From Flavobacterium erciyesense (GTDB lineage: Bacteria; Bacteroidota; Bacteroidia; Flavobacteriales; Flavobacteriaceae): 64,000 bases of DNA. A program made the translations under genes and the position numbers. The number at the start of each line of letters is the position of its first letter. Position 1 is the first letter of the stretch. The notes below the pieces were generated by a model. The model was not told the DNA's origin, searched no databases, and saw nothing but the letters and a program-made list of their open reading frames with translations. The DNA lies in the NCBI RefSeq assembly GCF_018069925.1, contig NZ_JAGPXB010000011.1:51933-115932 (forward strand). Reading direction: 5' to 3'. Shown here in pieces: positions 23,820-32,581 of this stretch.

Positions 23820-24800
23820 TTATTTTTTGTACATAACTTTTTTAACTGCTTTCACAACATCTGCAGCATTAGGCAACCATTCTTTCAACAAAACTGGAGA
23901 ATAAGGCGCAGGAGTATCTGCCGTTGTGATACGCTGAATTGGAGCATCTAAGAAATCAAATGCACGCTCTTGAACAATGTATGTAATTTCAGAAGCAACA
24001 CTTGCAAAAGGCCAAGCCTCTTCAAGAACCACCAAACGATTTGTTTTTTTAACCGAAGTTAAAATCGTCTCGTAATCCATCGGACGTACCGTTCTTAAAT
24101 CAATAATTTCACAAGAAATTCCTTCTTTTGCTAATTCGTCAGCAGCAATATGAGCTTCTTTGATAATTTTTCCAAAAGAAACGATCGTTACATCAGTACC
24201 TTCACGTTTGATATCGGCAACTCCCAACGGAATTACATATTCACCGTCTGGCACTTCACCTTTATCACCATACATTTGCTCTGACTCCATAAAAATAACT
24301 GGGTCATTATCACGAATAGCCGCTTTCAACAAACCTTTTGCGTCATAAACAGTAGATGGAACTACTACTTTTAATCCAGGTGTATTTGCAAACCAGTTTT
24401 CTAAAGCTTGAGAGTGTGTCGCTCCTAGTTGACCTGCCGAAGCTGTTGGTCCACGAAAAACGATTGGCACATTAAATTGCCCACCACTCATTTGACGCAT
24501 TTTTGCCGCGTTATTGATAATTTGATCAATACCTACCAAACAAAAGTTAAACGTCATGTATTCTACAATTGGTCTACAGCCGTTCATTGCTGATCCAACT
24601 GCAATTCCCGAAAATCCTAACTCAGCAATAGGAGTATCAATTACTCTTTTTTCACCAAACTCAGCAAGCATTCCTTTAGACGCCTTGTAAGCACCATTAT
24701 ATTCAGCAACTTCCTCGCCCATTAAGTAAATCGACTCGTCGTGACGCATTTCTTCGCTCATTGCTTCGCAAATTGCCTCTCTAAATTGTATCGTTCTCAT
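23820..24800 (-). CDS. pdhB: Pyruvate dehydrogenase E1 component, beta subunit
   Basis: With the alpha subunit (not in this window) it decarboxylates pyruvate using thiamine diphosphate in the pyruvate dehydrogenase complex. The 326-aa protein shows the typical start REAICEAMSEEMRHDESIYLMGEEV, the central EYMTFNF...GQLGATHSQ region and the transketolase C-terminal domain (DLRTVRPMDYETI, VVLEEAWPFASVASEI). Full length for the family. Single gene with a -7 box at 24833-24840. Confidence 0.95.
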   Translation of the reverse strand: MRTIQFREAICEAMSEEMRHDESIYLMGEEVAEYNGAYKASKGMLAEFGEKRVIDTPIAELGFSGIAVGSAMNGCRPIVEYMTFNFCLVGIDQIINNAAKMRQMSGGQFNVPIVFRGPTASAGQLGATHSQALENWFANTPGLKVVVPSTVYDAKGLLKAAIRDNDPVIFMESEQMYGDKGEVPDGEYVIPLGVADIKREGTDVTIVSFGKIIKEAHIAADELAKEGISCEIIDLRTVRPMDYETILTSVKKTNRLVVLEEAWPFASVASEITYIVQERAFDFLDAPIQRITTADTPAPYSPVLLKEWLPNAADVVKAVKKVMYKK

Positions 24801-24832
24801 ATTATATGTTGTATGTGTCTAATTTTCGAAAG

Positions 24833-24840
24833 CAAAAATA
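24833..24840 (-). promoter_or_regulatory. -7 box of pdhB
   Basis: TATTTTTG on the minus strand, exact TAnnTTTG, 33 bases before the ATG. No convincing -33 box. Confidence 0.45.
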
Positions 24841-24905
24841 AATATTTTATCCCACTTAAAAGCATAAAATAAACTAAATTAATTCAAGATTTACGGGGTG
24901 ATTTC

Positions 24906-24985
24906 TAGGAGCTTTTTCCGGCTATCCGCTGTATCTTCCTGTGCCTAAAGGCAGCACAGGAAGGATGCCGCTACTATCCGGGCTA
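24906..24985 (-). repeat. Palindromic intergenic element, copy B
   Basis: Read on the minus strand it begins TAGCCCGGAT, then GGCATCC, a stem of TTCCTGTGC with GCACAGGAA around a 9-base loop, GATA, AGCCGGA and AGCTCCTA. The outer words equal those of copy A at 21123-21204. The stem sequence differs but stays self-complementary. It lies in the 289-bp gap between the divergent pdhB and etfB genes, which otherwise shows only promoter boxes. Confidence 0.8.
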
Positions 24986-25048
24986 CGAAATCGATGTAAA
25001 TTTGAAAAAATATTATGCACGCATAGTATATTATTCGAATTTATATTT

Positions 25049-25056
25049 TAAATTTG
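25049..25056 (+). promoter_or_regulatory. -7 box of etfB
   Basis: TAAATTTG, exact TAnnTTTG, 33 bases before the etfB ATG. Confidence 0.5.
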
Positions 25057-25089
25057 TAAAAGAAATTAAGAATACTTAAATACATACTT

Positions 25090-25836
25090 ATGAAAATATT
25101 AGTTTGCATCAGTCACGTGCCTGATACTACATCAAAAATTAACTTTGTCAATGGCGATTCAGAGTTTGACACAAACGGTGTTCAATATGTAATTAACCCA
25201 AATGACGAATTTGGTTTAACACGTGCTATTTGGTTTCAAGAACAACAAGGAGCTAATGTAACTGTGGTAAACGTAGGTGGTCCAGATACTGAGCCTACTT
25301 TACGTAAAGCACTTGCAATAGGAGCAAACGAAGCAATTCGTGTAAACGCTACTCCTACTGACGGATTTTTTGTAGCAAAACAATTAGCCGAAGTAATTAA
25401 AAACGGAGGTTACGACCTTGTAATTGCCGGAAAAGAATCATTGGATTACAACGGTGGAATGGTGCCGGGAATGATCGCTGGAATTTTAGGATTCAACTTC
25501 TTGAACTCTTGCGTTAGCCTTACAGTTGAAGGAACAGGCGTAAAAGCAGTTCGCGAAATTGACGGAGGTAAAGAAACAGTAGCCACTAGCCTACCATTAA
25601 TTATTGGTGGACAAAAAGGTTTGGTTGAAGAAAAAGACCTTCGTATTCCAAACATGCGAGGAATTATGACAGCTCGTACTAAAGCTTTAACTATCCTTGA
25701 GCCAGTTGACGCTAACGTAAACACTACAGCTGTTAAATTTGAAAAACCAGCTCCGAAATCAGCAGTAAAATTAGTAGCTGCAGATAATTTAGATGAGTTA
25801 ATCAATTTATTACACAACGAAGCAAAAGTAATCTAG
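25090..25836 (+). CDS. etfB: Electron transfer flavoprotein, beta subunit
   Basis: A 248-aa subunit of the heterodimeric flavoprotein that passes electrons from acyl-CoA dehydrogenases to the quinone pool. It shows the family start MKILVCISHVPDT, the AMP-binding and interface region AIGANEAIRVN and IAGKESLDYNGGMVPGMIAG, and the conserved recognition-loop segment near LRIPNMRGIMTARTK. etfA follows after 73 bp on the same strand. Confidence 0.96.
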   Translation: MKILVCISHVPDTTSKINFVNGDSEFDTNGVQYVINPNDEFGLTRAIWFQEQQGANVTVVNVGGPDTEPTLRKALAIGANEAIRVNATPTDGFFVAKQLAEVIKNGGYDLVIAGKESLDYNGGMVPGMIAGILGFNFLNSCVSLTVEGTGVKAVREIDGGKETVATSLPLIIGGQKGLVEEKDLRIPNMRGIMTARTKALTILEPVDANVNTTAVKFEKPAPKSAVKLVAADNLDELINLLHNEAKVI

Positions 25837-25839
25837 TAA

Positions 25840-25900
25840 TTAGTTTACAGTCACAGTTTACAGTTGCTAAACTTTAAACTTCAAACTTTAAACTTTAAAC
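25840..25900. repeat. GTTTACAG / ACTTTAAAC short repeats between etfB and etfA
   Basis: The spacer is almost wholly short repeats: AGTTTACAG twice, then AAACTTTAAACTT-type words three to four times. It resembles the runs at 628-657 and 37793-37820. No RNA or protein signal. Confidence 0.5.
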
Positions 25901-25909
25901 AAAAATAAT

Positions 25910-26875
25910 ATGTCAATATTAATATACGCGGAATACGCAGAAGGAAAATTTAAAAAAGTAGCTTTTGAGCTTGCTTCATACGCAAAAAAAGTAGCTGAGA
26001 CTCTTGGTACAACTGTTACTGCTGTTACCATCAATGCTGGTGACGTTTCAGAATTAGCTCAATACGGAGTAGACAAAGTATTAAAAGTAACCAATGATAA
26101 ACTTGCAGGATTTACTGCCAAAGCTTATGCTGATGTGATCAAACAAGCTGCTGCACAAGAAAATGCAAAATTGGTAGTTTTATCATCTACAACAGATAGT
26201 ATTTATTTATCATCTTTAGTAGCAGTAGCATTGGAGGCAGGTTATGCTTCAAACGTGGTTGGTTTACCAATTTCTACAGCTCCATTTCAAGTAAAGAGAA
26301 CTGCTTTTTCAAACAAAGCTTTCAACATAACAGAAATCAGTACAGATGTTAAAGTGATTGGCTTAGCTAAAAACTCATACGGAATCTACGAATCAGCTGT
26401 TGCTTTAACTCAAGAAGACTTCAATCCTACAATAGGCGATAACGACTTTGGTGTAAAAGTAGAATCAGTAGAAAAAGCATCTGGAAAAGTTTCAATTGCC
26501 GATGCTGATATCGTAGTTTCGGCTGGTAGAGGATTAAAAGGTCCAGAAAACTGGGGCATGGTAGAAGAATTAGCTACAACTCTAGGAGCAGCAACTGCTT
26601 GTTCTAAACCAGTTTCTGACTTAGGATGGAGACCTCACGGTGAACACGTAGGACAAACCGGAAAACCAGTTGCAACTAATTTATACATTGCTATCGGGAT
26701 TTCAGGAGCTATTCAGCACATTGCAGGAATCAACTCTTCAAAAGTAAAAGTAGTAATCAATAGTGATCCAGAAGCTCCTTTCTTTAAAGTGGCAGACTAC
26801 GGAATCGTTGGTGATGCTTTCGAAATTGTACCTCAATTGATTGAAAAATTCAAAGCTTTCAAAGCGCAGAATTAA
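25910..26875 (+). CDS. etfA: Electron transfer flavoprotein, alpha subunit
   Basis: A 321-aa FAD-binding partner of EtfB. The C-terminal FAD domain is clear: GRGLKGPENWGMVEELA, SKPVSDLGWRPHGEHVGQTGK and YIAIGISGAIQHIAG around residues 203-265. The N-terminal half is the Rossmann-like ETF domain. Terminates at the long hairpin 26905-26960. Confidence 0.96.
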   Translation: MSILIYAEYAEGKFKKVAFELASYAKKVAETLGTTVTAVTINAGDVSELAQYGVDKVLKVTNDKLAGFTAKAYADVIKQAAAQENAKLVVLSSTTDSIYLSSLVAVALEAGYASNVVGLPISTAPFQVKRTAFSNKAFNITEISTDVKVIGLAKNSYGIYESAVALTQEDFNPTIGDNDFGVKVESVEKASGKVSIADADIVVSAGRGLKGPENWGMVEELATTLGAATACSKPVSDLGWRPHGEHVGQTGKPVATNLYIAIGISGAIQHIAGINSSKVKVVINSDPEAPFFKVADYGIVGDAFEIVPQLIEKFKAFKAQN

Positions 26876-26904
26876 AAAGATTCCACAATCATACATTCAT
26901 TTTA

Positions 26905-26960
26905 ATGCTACTTAAAACAAGATATTTGTATCTTTGCTTTTGAGTAGCATTTTTGTTTTT
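26905..26960 (+). terminator. etfA terminator with an embedded promoter box
   Basis: A long imperfect hairpin: ATGCTACTTAAAACAAGATA (26905-26924) against 26929-26950, loop TTTG, followed by a T-run (TTTTTGTTTTT). The right arm begins with TATCTTTG (26929-26936), an exact -7 consensus for the next gene, whose ATG is at 27022. Confidence 0.7.
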
Positions 26961-27021
26961 ACAGAAATGAACTCGGAAATTTATTAAAAAGAAGTACTCG
27001 TACTTTTCCAGACCCACAAAT

Positions 27022-27645
27022 ATGAGTTTAGTTAAATTATCGATTAAAGGAATTTCATACAGCCAAACCCAAAACGGAGCGTACGCATTGATCTTAAATG
27101 AGGTTGATGGAGAACGAAAATTGCCTATTGTTATCGGTGCTTTCGAAGCCCAATCTATCGCCATTGCTTTAGAAAAAGAGATCAAACCACCGCGCCCTTT
27201 GACACACGATTTGTTTAAAAATTTTGCGGAGCGATTTGATATAGTGGTAAAACAAGTCATCATTCATAAATTGGTTGACGGTGTTTTTTACTCGAGTATC
27301 ATTTGCGAAAGAGATAAAATTGAAGAAATTATTGATGCGCGTACTTCGGATGCCATCGCATTGGCTCTCCGATTCAAAGCGCCTATTTTTACCTATAAAA
27401 ATATTTTAGACAAAGCGGGTATCCACTTAAAAACGAATCCAAATGACGGGACTAAAGACCCACAAGATTTAGACGAAGTATTATCGAACCCTGAAACATT
27501 TGGACATACTGAAGAAAGTAATACTGCAGGCGAAACGTACTCAAAACACAGTATTCAAGAACTGAATGAACTTTTAGAGCAAGCTGTTTCTGATGAAAAT
27601 TATGAAAAAGCTGCCAAAATAAGAGACGAAATATCCAAACGTTAA
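27022..27645 (+). CDS. Bifunctional nuclease domain (DUF151) protein with UVR motif
   Basis: A 207-aa protein. Residues ~1-140 are the bifunctional nuclease/DUF151 domain (LPIVIGAFEAQSIAIALEKE and DARTSDAIALALR). Residues ~172-207 form a UvrB/UvrC interaction motif (IQELNELLEQAVSDENYEKA-type helix pair). Plant homologues act as DNase/RNase; the bacterial role is not settled, and the UVR motif hints at a link to DNA repair or Clp-type partners. Own -7 box inside the preceding terminator. Confidence 0.88.
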   Translation: MSLVKLSIKGISYSQTQNGAYALILNEVDGERKLPIVIGAFEAQSIAIALEKEIKPPRPLTHDLFKNFAERFDIVVKQVIIHKLVDGVFYSSIICERDKIEEIIDARTSDAIALALRFKAPIFTYKNILDKAGIHLKTNPNDGTKDPQDLDEVLSNPETFGHTEESNTAGETYSKHSIQELNELLEQAVSDENYEKAAKIRDEISKR

Positions 27646-27668
27646 ATTTACAAACGTTTTGAAAAACC

Positions 27669-27720
27669 TCAAATGAAGATGCTTACACCGCTATGACGGT
27701 AGTTTGTCTCTTCATTTTTT
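27669..27720 (+). terminator. Terminator after the bifunctional nuclease gene
   Basis: Outer stem AAATGAAGA (27671-27679) with TCTTCATTT (27709-27717), an inner ACCG/CGGT stem, then a T-run. A TATCTTTG box (27723-27730) for the amidohydrolase gene follows at once. Confidence 0.65.
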
Positions 27721-27759
27721 TATATCTTTGGTTTTAAGCATGAACCAAATCATTAAACC

Positions 27760-29043
27760 ATGAAAATCAAATTACACTTTTATATTGCTACGCTGCTTTT
27801 GAGTGCATCAGCATTTGCACAAGATTACTACCTGCATTGTGGTAAAATCCTGAACACCCAAACTGGCAAAGAATCGAGCAACCAAACTATTATCGTATCT
27901 AAAAATAAGATAGTCAAAATTCAAGATGGTTTTCAAACAAAAGCAAAAGCCACTGACATTGAGGTTAACTTAAAAAACAAATACATCTTACCGGGATTAA
28001 TTGACCTGCACGTTCATATTGAGGGAGAAAACAACACCAAAAGCTACCTATCAAAATATCTAGAAAACGAAGCCGACGTCGCTTTTCAAGCCGTTAGTTG
28101 TGCCGAAGTAACTCTATTAGCAGGTTTTACTACTGTTCGCGATTTAGGCGGAACGGGTGTAAACATTTCGGTTCGAAACGCAATTAACAAAGGAGTGGTA
28201 AAAGGTCCTCGTATTTTTACAGCAGGAAAAGCCATAGCAACCACTGGAGGCCATTCTGATCCTACAAATGGTAGTAACCGCAAACTAGTAGGTGATCCAG
28301 GGCCACACGAAGGTGTAATCAACTCACCAGAGGAAGCGGTAAAAGCTGTACGTGAACGTTACAAAGAAGGTGCCGATGTGATTAAAATTACTGCAACAGG
28401 CGGTGTATTGAGCGTGGCTAAAAATGGCAAAAACCCACAATTCACTTTAGAAGAAGTAAAAGCTATAACGGCAACCGCTAAAGATTACGGGATGCTAACC
28501 GCAGCTCATGCTCACGGTGACGAAGGAATGCAACGCGCTATTTTGGGCGGAATTAAAACCATTGAACACGGCACGTTTATGAGTGAAGAGACTATGGAGC
28601 TCATGAAAAAATACGACAGTTACCTTGTTCCAACTCTCAGCGCTGGAAGAGAAGTAGAAAAAAATGCTGAAATTAGCGGTTATTATCCTGAAGTAGTGGT
28701 TCCAAAAGCTAAAGAAGTAGGACCTCAACTAAAAACTACTTTTGCAAAAGCGTATAAAAAAGGTGTAAAAATTGCCTTCGGAACCGATGCAGGTGTTTTT
28801 GCACATGGCAACAATGCAAAAGAATTTGGATACATGGTCGATGCCGGAATGCCAGCGCTAGCTTCGATCCAATCTGCTACAATTACCAACGCATTATTGT
28901 TGGGCATGGATACCGAACTTGGTCAAATTAAAGAATCATTTCTAGCCGATATCATTGCAGTTGATGAAAGTCCGCTAACGAATATCAAAATCCTAGAAAA
29001 AGTAGTCTTTGTTATGAAAGACGGCAAAATTTATAAAAAATAA
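27760..29043 (+). CDS. Exported amidohydrolase (imidazolonepropionase/prolidase-like)
   Basis: A 427-aa metal-dependent hydrolase with a signal peptide (KIKLHFYIATLLLSASAFAQ), so it acts in the periplasm or envelope. Amidohydrolase residues are all visible: HVH at H84/H86, probable carboxylated K209 in DVIKITATGG, H250 in TAAHAHG, H270 in TIEHGTF and D343 in AFGTDAGV. The subgroup is the Xaa-Pro dipeptidase/imidazolonepropionase-like family, often annotated as peptidase. A substrate cannot be fixed from sequence; a proline-containing dipeptide is plausible. thyA starts 21 bp downstream. Confidence 0.87.
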   Translation: MKIKLHFYIATLLLSASAFAQDYYLHCGKILNTQTGKESSNQTIIVSKNKIVKIQDGFQTKAKATDIEVNLKNKYILPGLIDLHVHIEGENNTKSYLSKYLENEADVAFQAVSCAEVTLLAGFTTVRDLGGTGVNISVRNAINKGVVKGPRIFTAGKAIATTGGHSDPTNGSNRKLVGDPGPHEGVINSPEEAVKAVRERYKEGADVIKITATGGVLSVAKNGKNPQFTLEEVKAITATAKDYGMLTAAHAHGDEGMQRAILGGIKTIEHGTFMSEETMELMKKYDSYLVPTLSAGREVEKNAEISGYYPEVVVPKAKEVGPQLKTTFAKAYKKGVKIAFGTDAGVFAHGNNAKEFGYMVDAGMPALASIQSATITNALLLGMDTELGQIKESFLADIIAVDESPLTNIKILEKVVFVMKDGKIYKK

Positions 29044-29064
29044 TTACATCCACAGCACTCACCA

Positions 29065-29889
29065 ATGAAACAATATACAGACCTAGTGCGACACGTATTA
29101 GAAAACGGTTGTCAAAAAGGAGATCGAACAGGAACAGGAACCAAAAGTGTTTTTGGATACCAAATGCGATTTGATTTGAACGAAGGATTCCCAATGGTGA
29201 CTACCAAAAAACTGCACCTAAAATCAATTATTCATGAATTGTTGTGGTTCTTAAAAGGCGACACCAATATTAAATACCTACAAGATCATGGTGTTAAAAT
29301 TTGGGACGCTTGGGCAGATAGCAACGGAAATCTTGGTCCTGTGTACGGACACCAATGGCGCAATTGGAATAGTGAAGAAATTGATCAAATTGCTGATCTA
29401 ATTCAGGAGTTAAAAACAAATCCAAATAGCCGTAGAATGTTAGTCTCAGCTTGGAACCCTTCGGTTTTACCAGATACGAAAACATCCTTCGAAGAAAATG
29501 TAGCCAATAACAAAGCCGCGTTACCACCTTGCCACGCCTTTTTTCAGTTTTATGTTGCCGATGGCAAATTATCATGTCAACTATACCAACGCAGTGCCGA
29601 TATTTTCTTAGGAGTACCGTTTAACATTGCATCTTATGCCCTGCTGACAATGATGATTGCTCAAGTTTGTGATTTAGAACCAGGTGAATTCATCCACACT
29701 TTTGGCGATGCACACATTTACAACAATCATTTCGAACAACTCGAATTACAGTTATCTCGCGAGCAAAGACCGCTACCAAAAATGATTTTAAATCCTGCCA
29801 TCAAAAATATTTTTGATTTCAGCTACGATGACTTTACTTTAGAGGGTTATGACCCGCACCCAACCATAAAAGGTAGTGTAGCAGTTTAA
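29065..29889 (+). CDS. thyA: Thymidylate synthase
   Basis: Methylates dUMP to dTMP using methylene-tetrahydrofolate. A 274-aa ThyA-type enzyme. Catalytic C156 in [11 protein letters not shown], the dUMP-binding arginines in [13 protein letters not shown] and [12 protein letters not shown], and the folate/Asn region [10 protein letters not shown] are all present. folA, which regenerates its cofactor, lies about 0.9 kb downstream on the same strand. Confidence 0.98.
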   Translation: MKQYTDLVRHVLENGCQKGDRTGTGTKSVFGYQMRFDLNEGFPMVTTKKLHLKSIIHELLWFLKGDTNIKYLQDHGVKIWDAWADSNGNLGPVYGHQWRNWNSEEIDQIADLIQELKTNPNSRRMLVSAWNPSVLPDTKTSFEENVANNKAALPPCHAFFQFYVADGKLSCQLYQRSADIFLGVPFNIASYALLTMMIAQVCDLEPGEFIHTFGDAHIYNNHFEQLELQLSREQRPLPKMILNPAIKNIFDFSYDDFTLEGYDPHPTIKGSVAV

Positions 29890-29895
29890 CCAAAT

Positions 29896-29938
29896 AAAAA
29901 ATGGTGTTTTAGATTAAACTACTAAAACACCATTTTCA
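29896..29938. terminator. Terminator shared by thyA and the CBM48 gene
   Basis: A perfect 15-bp stem (29898-29912 with 29922-29936, AAAATGGTGTTTTAG arm). The right arm and loop lie inside the last codons of the convergent CBM48 gene. Confidence 0.85.
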
Positions 29939-30210
29939 TTTCCTGCAAAAGCATTCCATTTAAAAGAATCGGCTTCCGGTTCATTAATATATTCTCCGTC
30001 GATTATATATTTAAACTCGTATGCAGCATCTTTTTTCAAATCAAGAACCGTTTTGAAAGTTCCGTTTTTTAACTTATTCATTGTACCTTGTTCAGGGTCC
30101 CAATTATTAAAATCCCCCACAACTGCAACTTGATCAGCTTGCTTAGCCTCAATCGAAAAAGTAACTTTACAAACGGGTTTTGTTTTTACAAATTGTTTTT
30201 TAATGGTCAT
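29914..30210 (-). CDS. Small glycogen-binding (CBM48/AMPK-beta-like) domain protein
   Basis: A 98-aa protein that is almost entirely an isoamylase N-terminal/AMPK glycogen-binding domain: VAVVGDFNNWDPEQ, GTFKTVLDLKKDAAYEFKYIIDG, then an Asn/Glu-rich end. The tryptophan in FNNWDP and aromatic residues in YEFKY are typical for alpha-glucan binding. No catalytic domain is attached, so it may bind glycogen or partner an enzyme in trans. Short basic N-terminus, no signal peptide. Confidence 0.85.
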   Translation of the reverse strand: MTIKKQFVKTKPVCKVTFSIEAKQADQVAVVGDFNNWDPEQGTMNKLKNGTFKTVLDLKKDAAYEFKYIIDGEYINEPEADSFKWNAFAGNENGVLVV

Positions 30211-30448
30211 AACTATTTCATTTATAATTTATTATCGCAAAGTAAGCAAAACAAATTGAGCAAATCACAGCAAGACCATCGATTTAGCAACTTAAACAAA
30301 ACACACCCGCTTTTTAATCAATTATGTAATTTTAAATGCTTTAAATTTTTAAATCAAAATCAGAAATCGTTTTCATTACCAAGAATCCTGAATCAAGAAT
30401 AGTGACTTTGCAAAATAAATTTTACCTTTATAATCTAAAAGTAGCGCA

Positions 30449-30781
30449 ATGGAAAAAGAAATACACGAACAATACGAATATGCAAGACGCCGAATAAAAC
30501 AAAAAAAACGTCTCTATTTTCATTTTGTAGTTTTTGTTTTAGGAAGTTTACTGCTGTTTATAACCAGCCTCTTATCTGAAAATCCTCTAATTCAAAATTC
30601 GTACCTCTATGTCATAACATTATGGCTATTTTTATTCATTTTGCATTTTATTAAAGTCTTCATAACCGATCGTTTCATGAATAAAAACTGGGAACGAGAC
30701 CAAATTGAACGTCTAGTTGCCTTACAGCAAAAAAAAATAAAGGAACTCGAGACAAAAGTAGCTAACGACGAATTAAAATAA
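30449..30781 (+). CDS. 2TM domain protein
   Basis: A 110-aa protein with a charged N-terminal helix (EYARRRIKQKKRLYFH), two hydrophobic membrane segments (HFVVFVLGSLLLFITSLL; LYVITLWLFLFILHFIKVF) and a coiled-coil-like charged tail (LVALQQKKIKELETKVA). This is the 2TM domain layout found in Bacteroidetes, sometimes fused to LytTR regulators. Function unknown. folA starts 13 bp later, so they are probably co-transcribed. The 238-bp gap upstream (30211-30448) shows no clear feature. Confidence 0.82.
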   Translation: MEKEIHEQYEYARRRIKQKKRLYFHFVVFVLGSLLLFITSLLSENPLIQNSYLYVITLWLFLFILHFIKVFITDRFMNKNWERDQIERLVALQQKKIKELETKVANDELK

Positions 30782-30794
30782 GCCCACACCTGAC

Positions 30795-31280
30795 ATGATT
30801 ATAATGATAGCGGCTGTTGCCGAAAACAATGCACTAGGCAAGAACAATGATTTATTATGGCATTTACCTAATGATTTTAAACGTTTTAAAGCCGTAACCA
30901 CGGGACATCACATTATTATGGGAAGAAAGACTTTTGAAAGTTTCCCAAAACCACTTCCTAACAGAACACATGTAATTATTACTCGCCAAAAAGATTATAA
31001 AGCAGCCGGTTGCATTGTAGTTTCAAGTCTTGCAGAAGCGCTATCCGTATGTCCTGCTAATGAAGATGTGTTTATCATTGGTGGTGGCGAAATTTATAAT
31101 TTGGCATTGCCAATAGCCGATAAACTGGACCTGACTAAAGTACATCACACCTTTGAAGCTGATGCTTATTTCCCAGAGATAGACCCAAAACAATGGAAAC
31201 TTACGAGCAGTGAACATCACAGCAAAGACGAAAAGCACCAATACGATTATAGTTTTGAGAGCTACGAAAGAAAAGAGTAA
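30795..31280 (+). CDS. folA: Dihydrofolate reductase
   Basis: Reduces dihydrofolate with NADPH. A 161-aa enzyme with the family start MIIMIAAVAENNALGKNNDLLWHLPNDF (the acidic/active loop, including D28 region), GHHIIMGRKTFES (cofactor-binding) and FIIGGGEIYNLAL. Length normal. Follows the 2TM gene and ends at a strong terminator. Confidence 0.97.
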   Translation: MIIMIAAVAENNALGKNNDLLWHLPNDFKRFKAVTTGHHIIMGRKTFESFPKPLPNRTHVIITRQKDYKAAGCIVVSSLAEALSVCPANEDVFIIGGGEIYNLALPIADKLDLTKVHHTFEADAYFPEIDPKQWKLTSSEHHSKDEKHQYDYSFESYERKE

Positions 31281-31282
31281 AA

Positions 31283-31312
31283 AAAAAACATCCCAATGAG
31301 GATGTTTTTTTA
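31283..31312. terminator. folA terminator
   Basis: A 9-bp stem, AAAACATCC (31285-31293) with GGATGTTTT (31300-31308), preceded by an A-run and followed by a T-run; serves both converging genes. Confidence 0.85.
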
Positions 31313-31329
31313 TGAGAAAGAGAGGGGAG

Positions 31330-31647
31330 CTACTCTTGAAAGAGTATTTGATAACATAAAATAAAAATTACAAGCACTAACAAACCACCAGAAATGGTCA
31401 GTATCATGTTTGAAGATCTTCGAGAATACATCTCAAAGAAGCCCTTAATACCAAATACCACGAAGGCACTAAAGACGAAAAAAATTAAAATTTCCAAAAA
31501 CAAATTTAATCCTAAGAACGTATGTTGCGTTTGTACATGCAAACTATTTTTTAAAGTCGCATGCTCAAAACCACTAACAAGAACAAACGAAATAAGAAAC
31601 GCAATAATTATCCATTTGATTTGGCCCACCCACTCTTTTGTAATCAT
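31330..31647 (-). CDS. Small membrane protein of unknown function
   Basis: I place the start at ATG 31645-31647 (MITKEWVGQIKW...), 105 aa. A longer frame to 31710 adds an unusual N-terminus. Three hydrophobic segments are visible (IIIAFLISFVLVSGF; LNLFLEILIFFVFSAFVVFGI; MILTISGGLLVLVIFILCYQ), so it is an integral membrane protein. No motif recognised. Convergent with folA across a terminator. Confidence 0.65.
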   Translation of the reverse strand: MITKEWVGQIKWIIIAFLISFVLVSGFEHATLKNSLHVQTQHTFLGLNLFLEILIFFVFSAFVVFGIKGFFEMYSRRSSNMILTISGGLLVLVIFILCYQILFQE

Positions 31648-31826
31648 GTAATATAGATTCTTTCTTGAAATACAAATTTGTACATAATATACAAGAGATA
31701 CAATACCCACTTTTAGTGATATTTCAAAAAATTTTTATTGCTCGTTTTTAGTTCAAAGAACTAACATTTCATAAATAAAATCCATTTCAAATAAGCAAAG
31801 CACACTGTAAATCTGCTGGTTTATCA

Positions 31827-31834
31827 TATCTTTG
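31827..31834 (+). promoter_or_regulatory. -7 box of the ubiE/menG-porT unit
   Basis: TATCTTTG, exact TAnnTTTG, 15 bases before the ATG; the leader would be very short. No -33 TTG at the usual spacing. Confidence 0.5.
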
Positions 31835-31848
31835 TACAAATTAAAAAC

Positions 31849-32580
31849 ATGTCACAAAAGATCACTCCTTATAAAGACTCTGCTTTAGGCAAGAAAGAGC
31901 AAGTAGCTCAAATGTTCGATACCATTTCTGGAAATTACGATAATTTAAACCGCGTTATTTCATTTGGAATCGATATCAAATGGCGCAAAAAAGTGTTACA
32001 ATTGGTAGCACAATCCAATCCTGAAATCATTTTAGACATTGCTACTGGTACAGGCGATCTTGCAATATTGATGGCACAAACAAGCGCAAAAAAAATCATT
32101 GGTCTTGATATATCAGCTGGTATGCTTGAGGTAGGCGTAAAAAAAATCGCTGAAAAAAAACTATCTAGTACTATAGAGATGGTATTGGGTGACTCTGAGA
32201 AAATGCCTTTTGAAGACAATTACTTTGATGCCATAACTGTAGCGTTTGGCGTTCGTAATTTTGAAAATTTAGAAAAAGGTTTGGCTGAAATTTTACGTGT
32301 TTTAAAACCAAACGGTGTTTTTGTAATATTAGAAACTTCAGTACCAGACAAAACACCTTACAAACAAGGTTATCAATTTTACAGTAAAAACATCTTGCCT
32401 TTAGTCGGCAAACTGTTTTCTAAAGACAATGCGGCATACGGTTATCTCTCTGAATCGGCAGCGGCATTTCCTTATGGCGAAGCTTTAAACAATATTTTAC
32501 GAAAAACAGGGTTTATAGATGTTAAAGCCATGCCACAAACTTTTGGTGTAGCTACCATTTATTCTGCTTCTAAAAAGTAA
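31849..32580 (+). CDS. ubiE: Demethylmenaquinone / ubiquinone methyltransferase
   Basis: SAM-dependent C-methyltransferase for the last step of menaquinone synthesis (menG activity in Bacteroidetes, which use menaquinone). A 243-aa protein with the start [24 protein letters not shown] motif [14 protein letters not shown] and the [24 protein letters not shown] block. It ends one base before porT starts, so the two are coupled; ubiE-porT neighbours are known from flavobacteria. Confidence 0.95.
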   Translation: MSQKITPYKDSALGKKEQVAQMFDTISGNYDNLNRVISFGIDIKWRKKVLQLVAQSNPEIILDIATGTGDLAILMAQTSAKKIIGLDISAGMLEVGVKKIAEKKLSSTIEMVLGDSEKMPFEDNYFDAITVAFGVRNFENLEKGLAEILRVLKPNGVFVILETSVPDKTPYKQGYQFYSKNILPLVGKLFSKDNAAYGYLSESAAAFPYGEALNNILRKTGFIDVKAMPQTFGVATIYSASKK

Positions 32581-32581
32581 T

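Noticed and set aside
27669..27720. Cruciform-like structure as a possible riboswitch for the amidohydrolase gene
   Set aside because: It lies upstream of that gene's -7 box (27723-27730) and ends in a T-run, so it is a terminator of the preceding gene.
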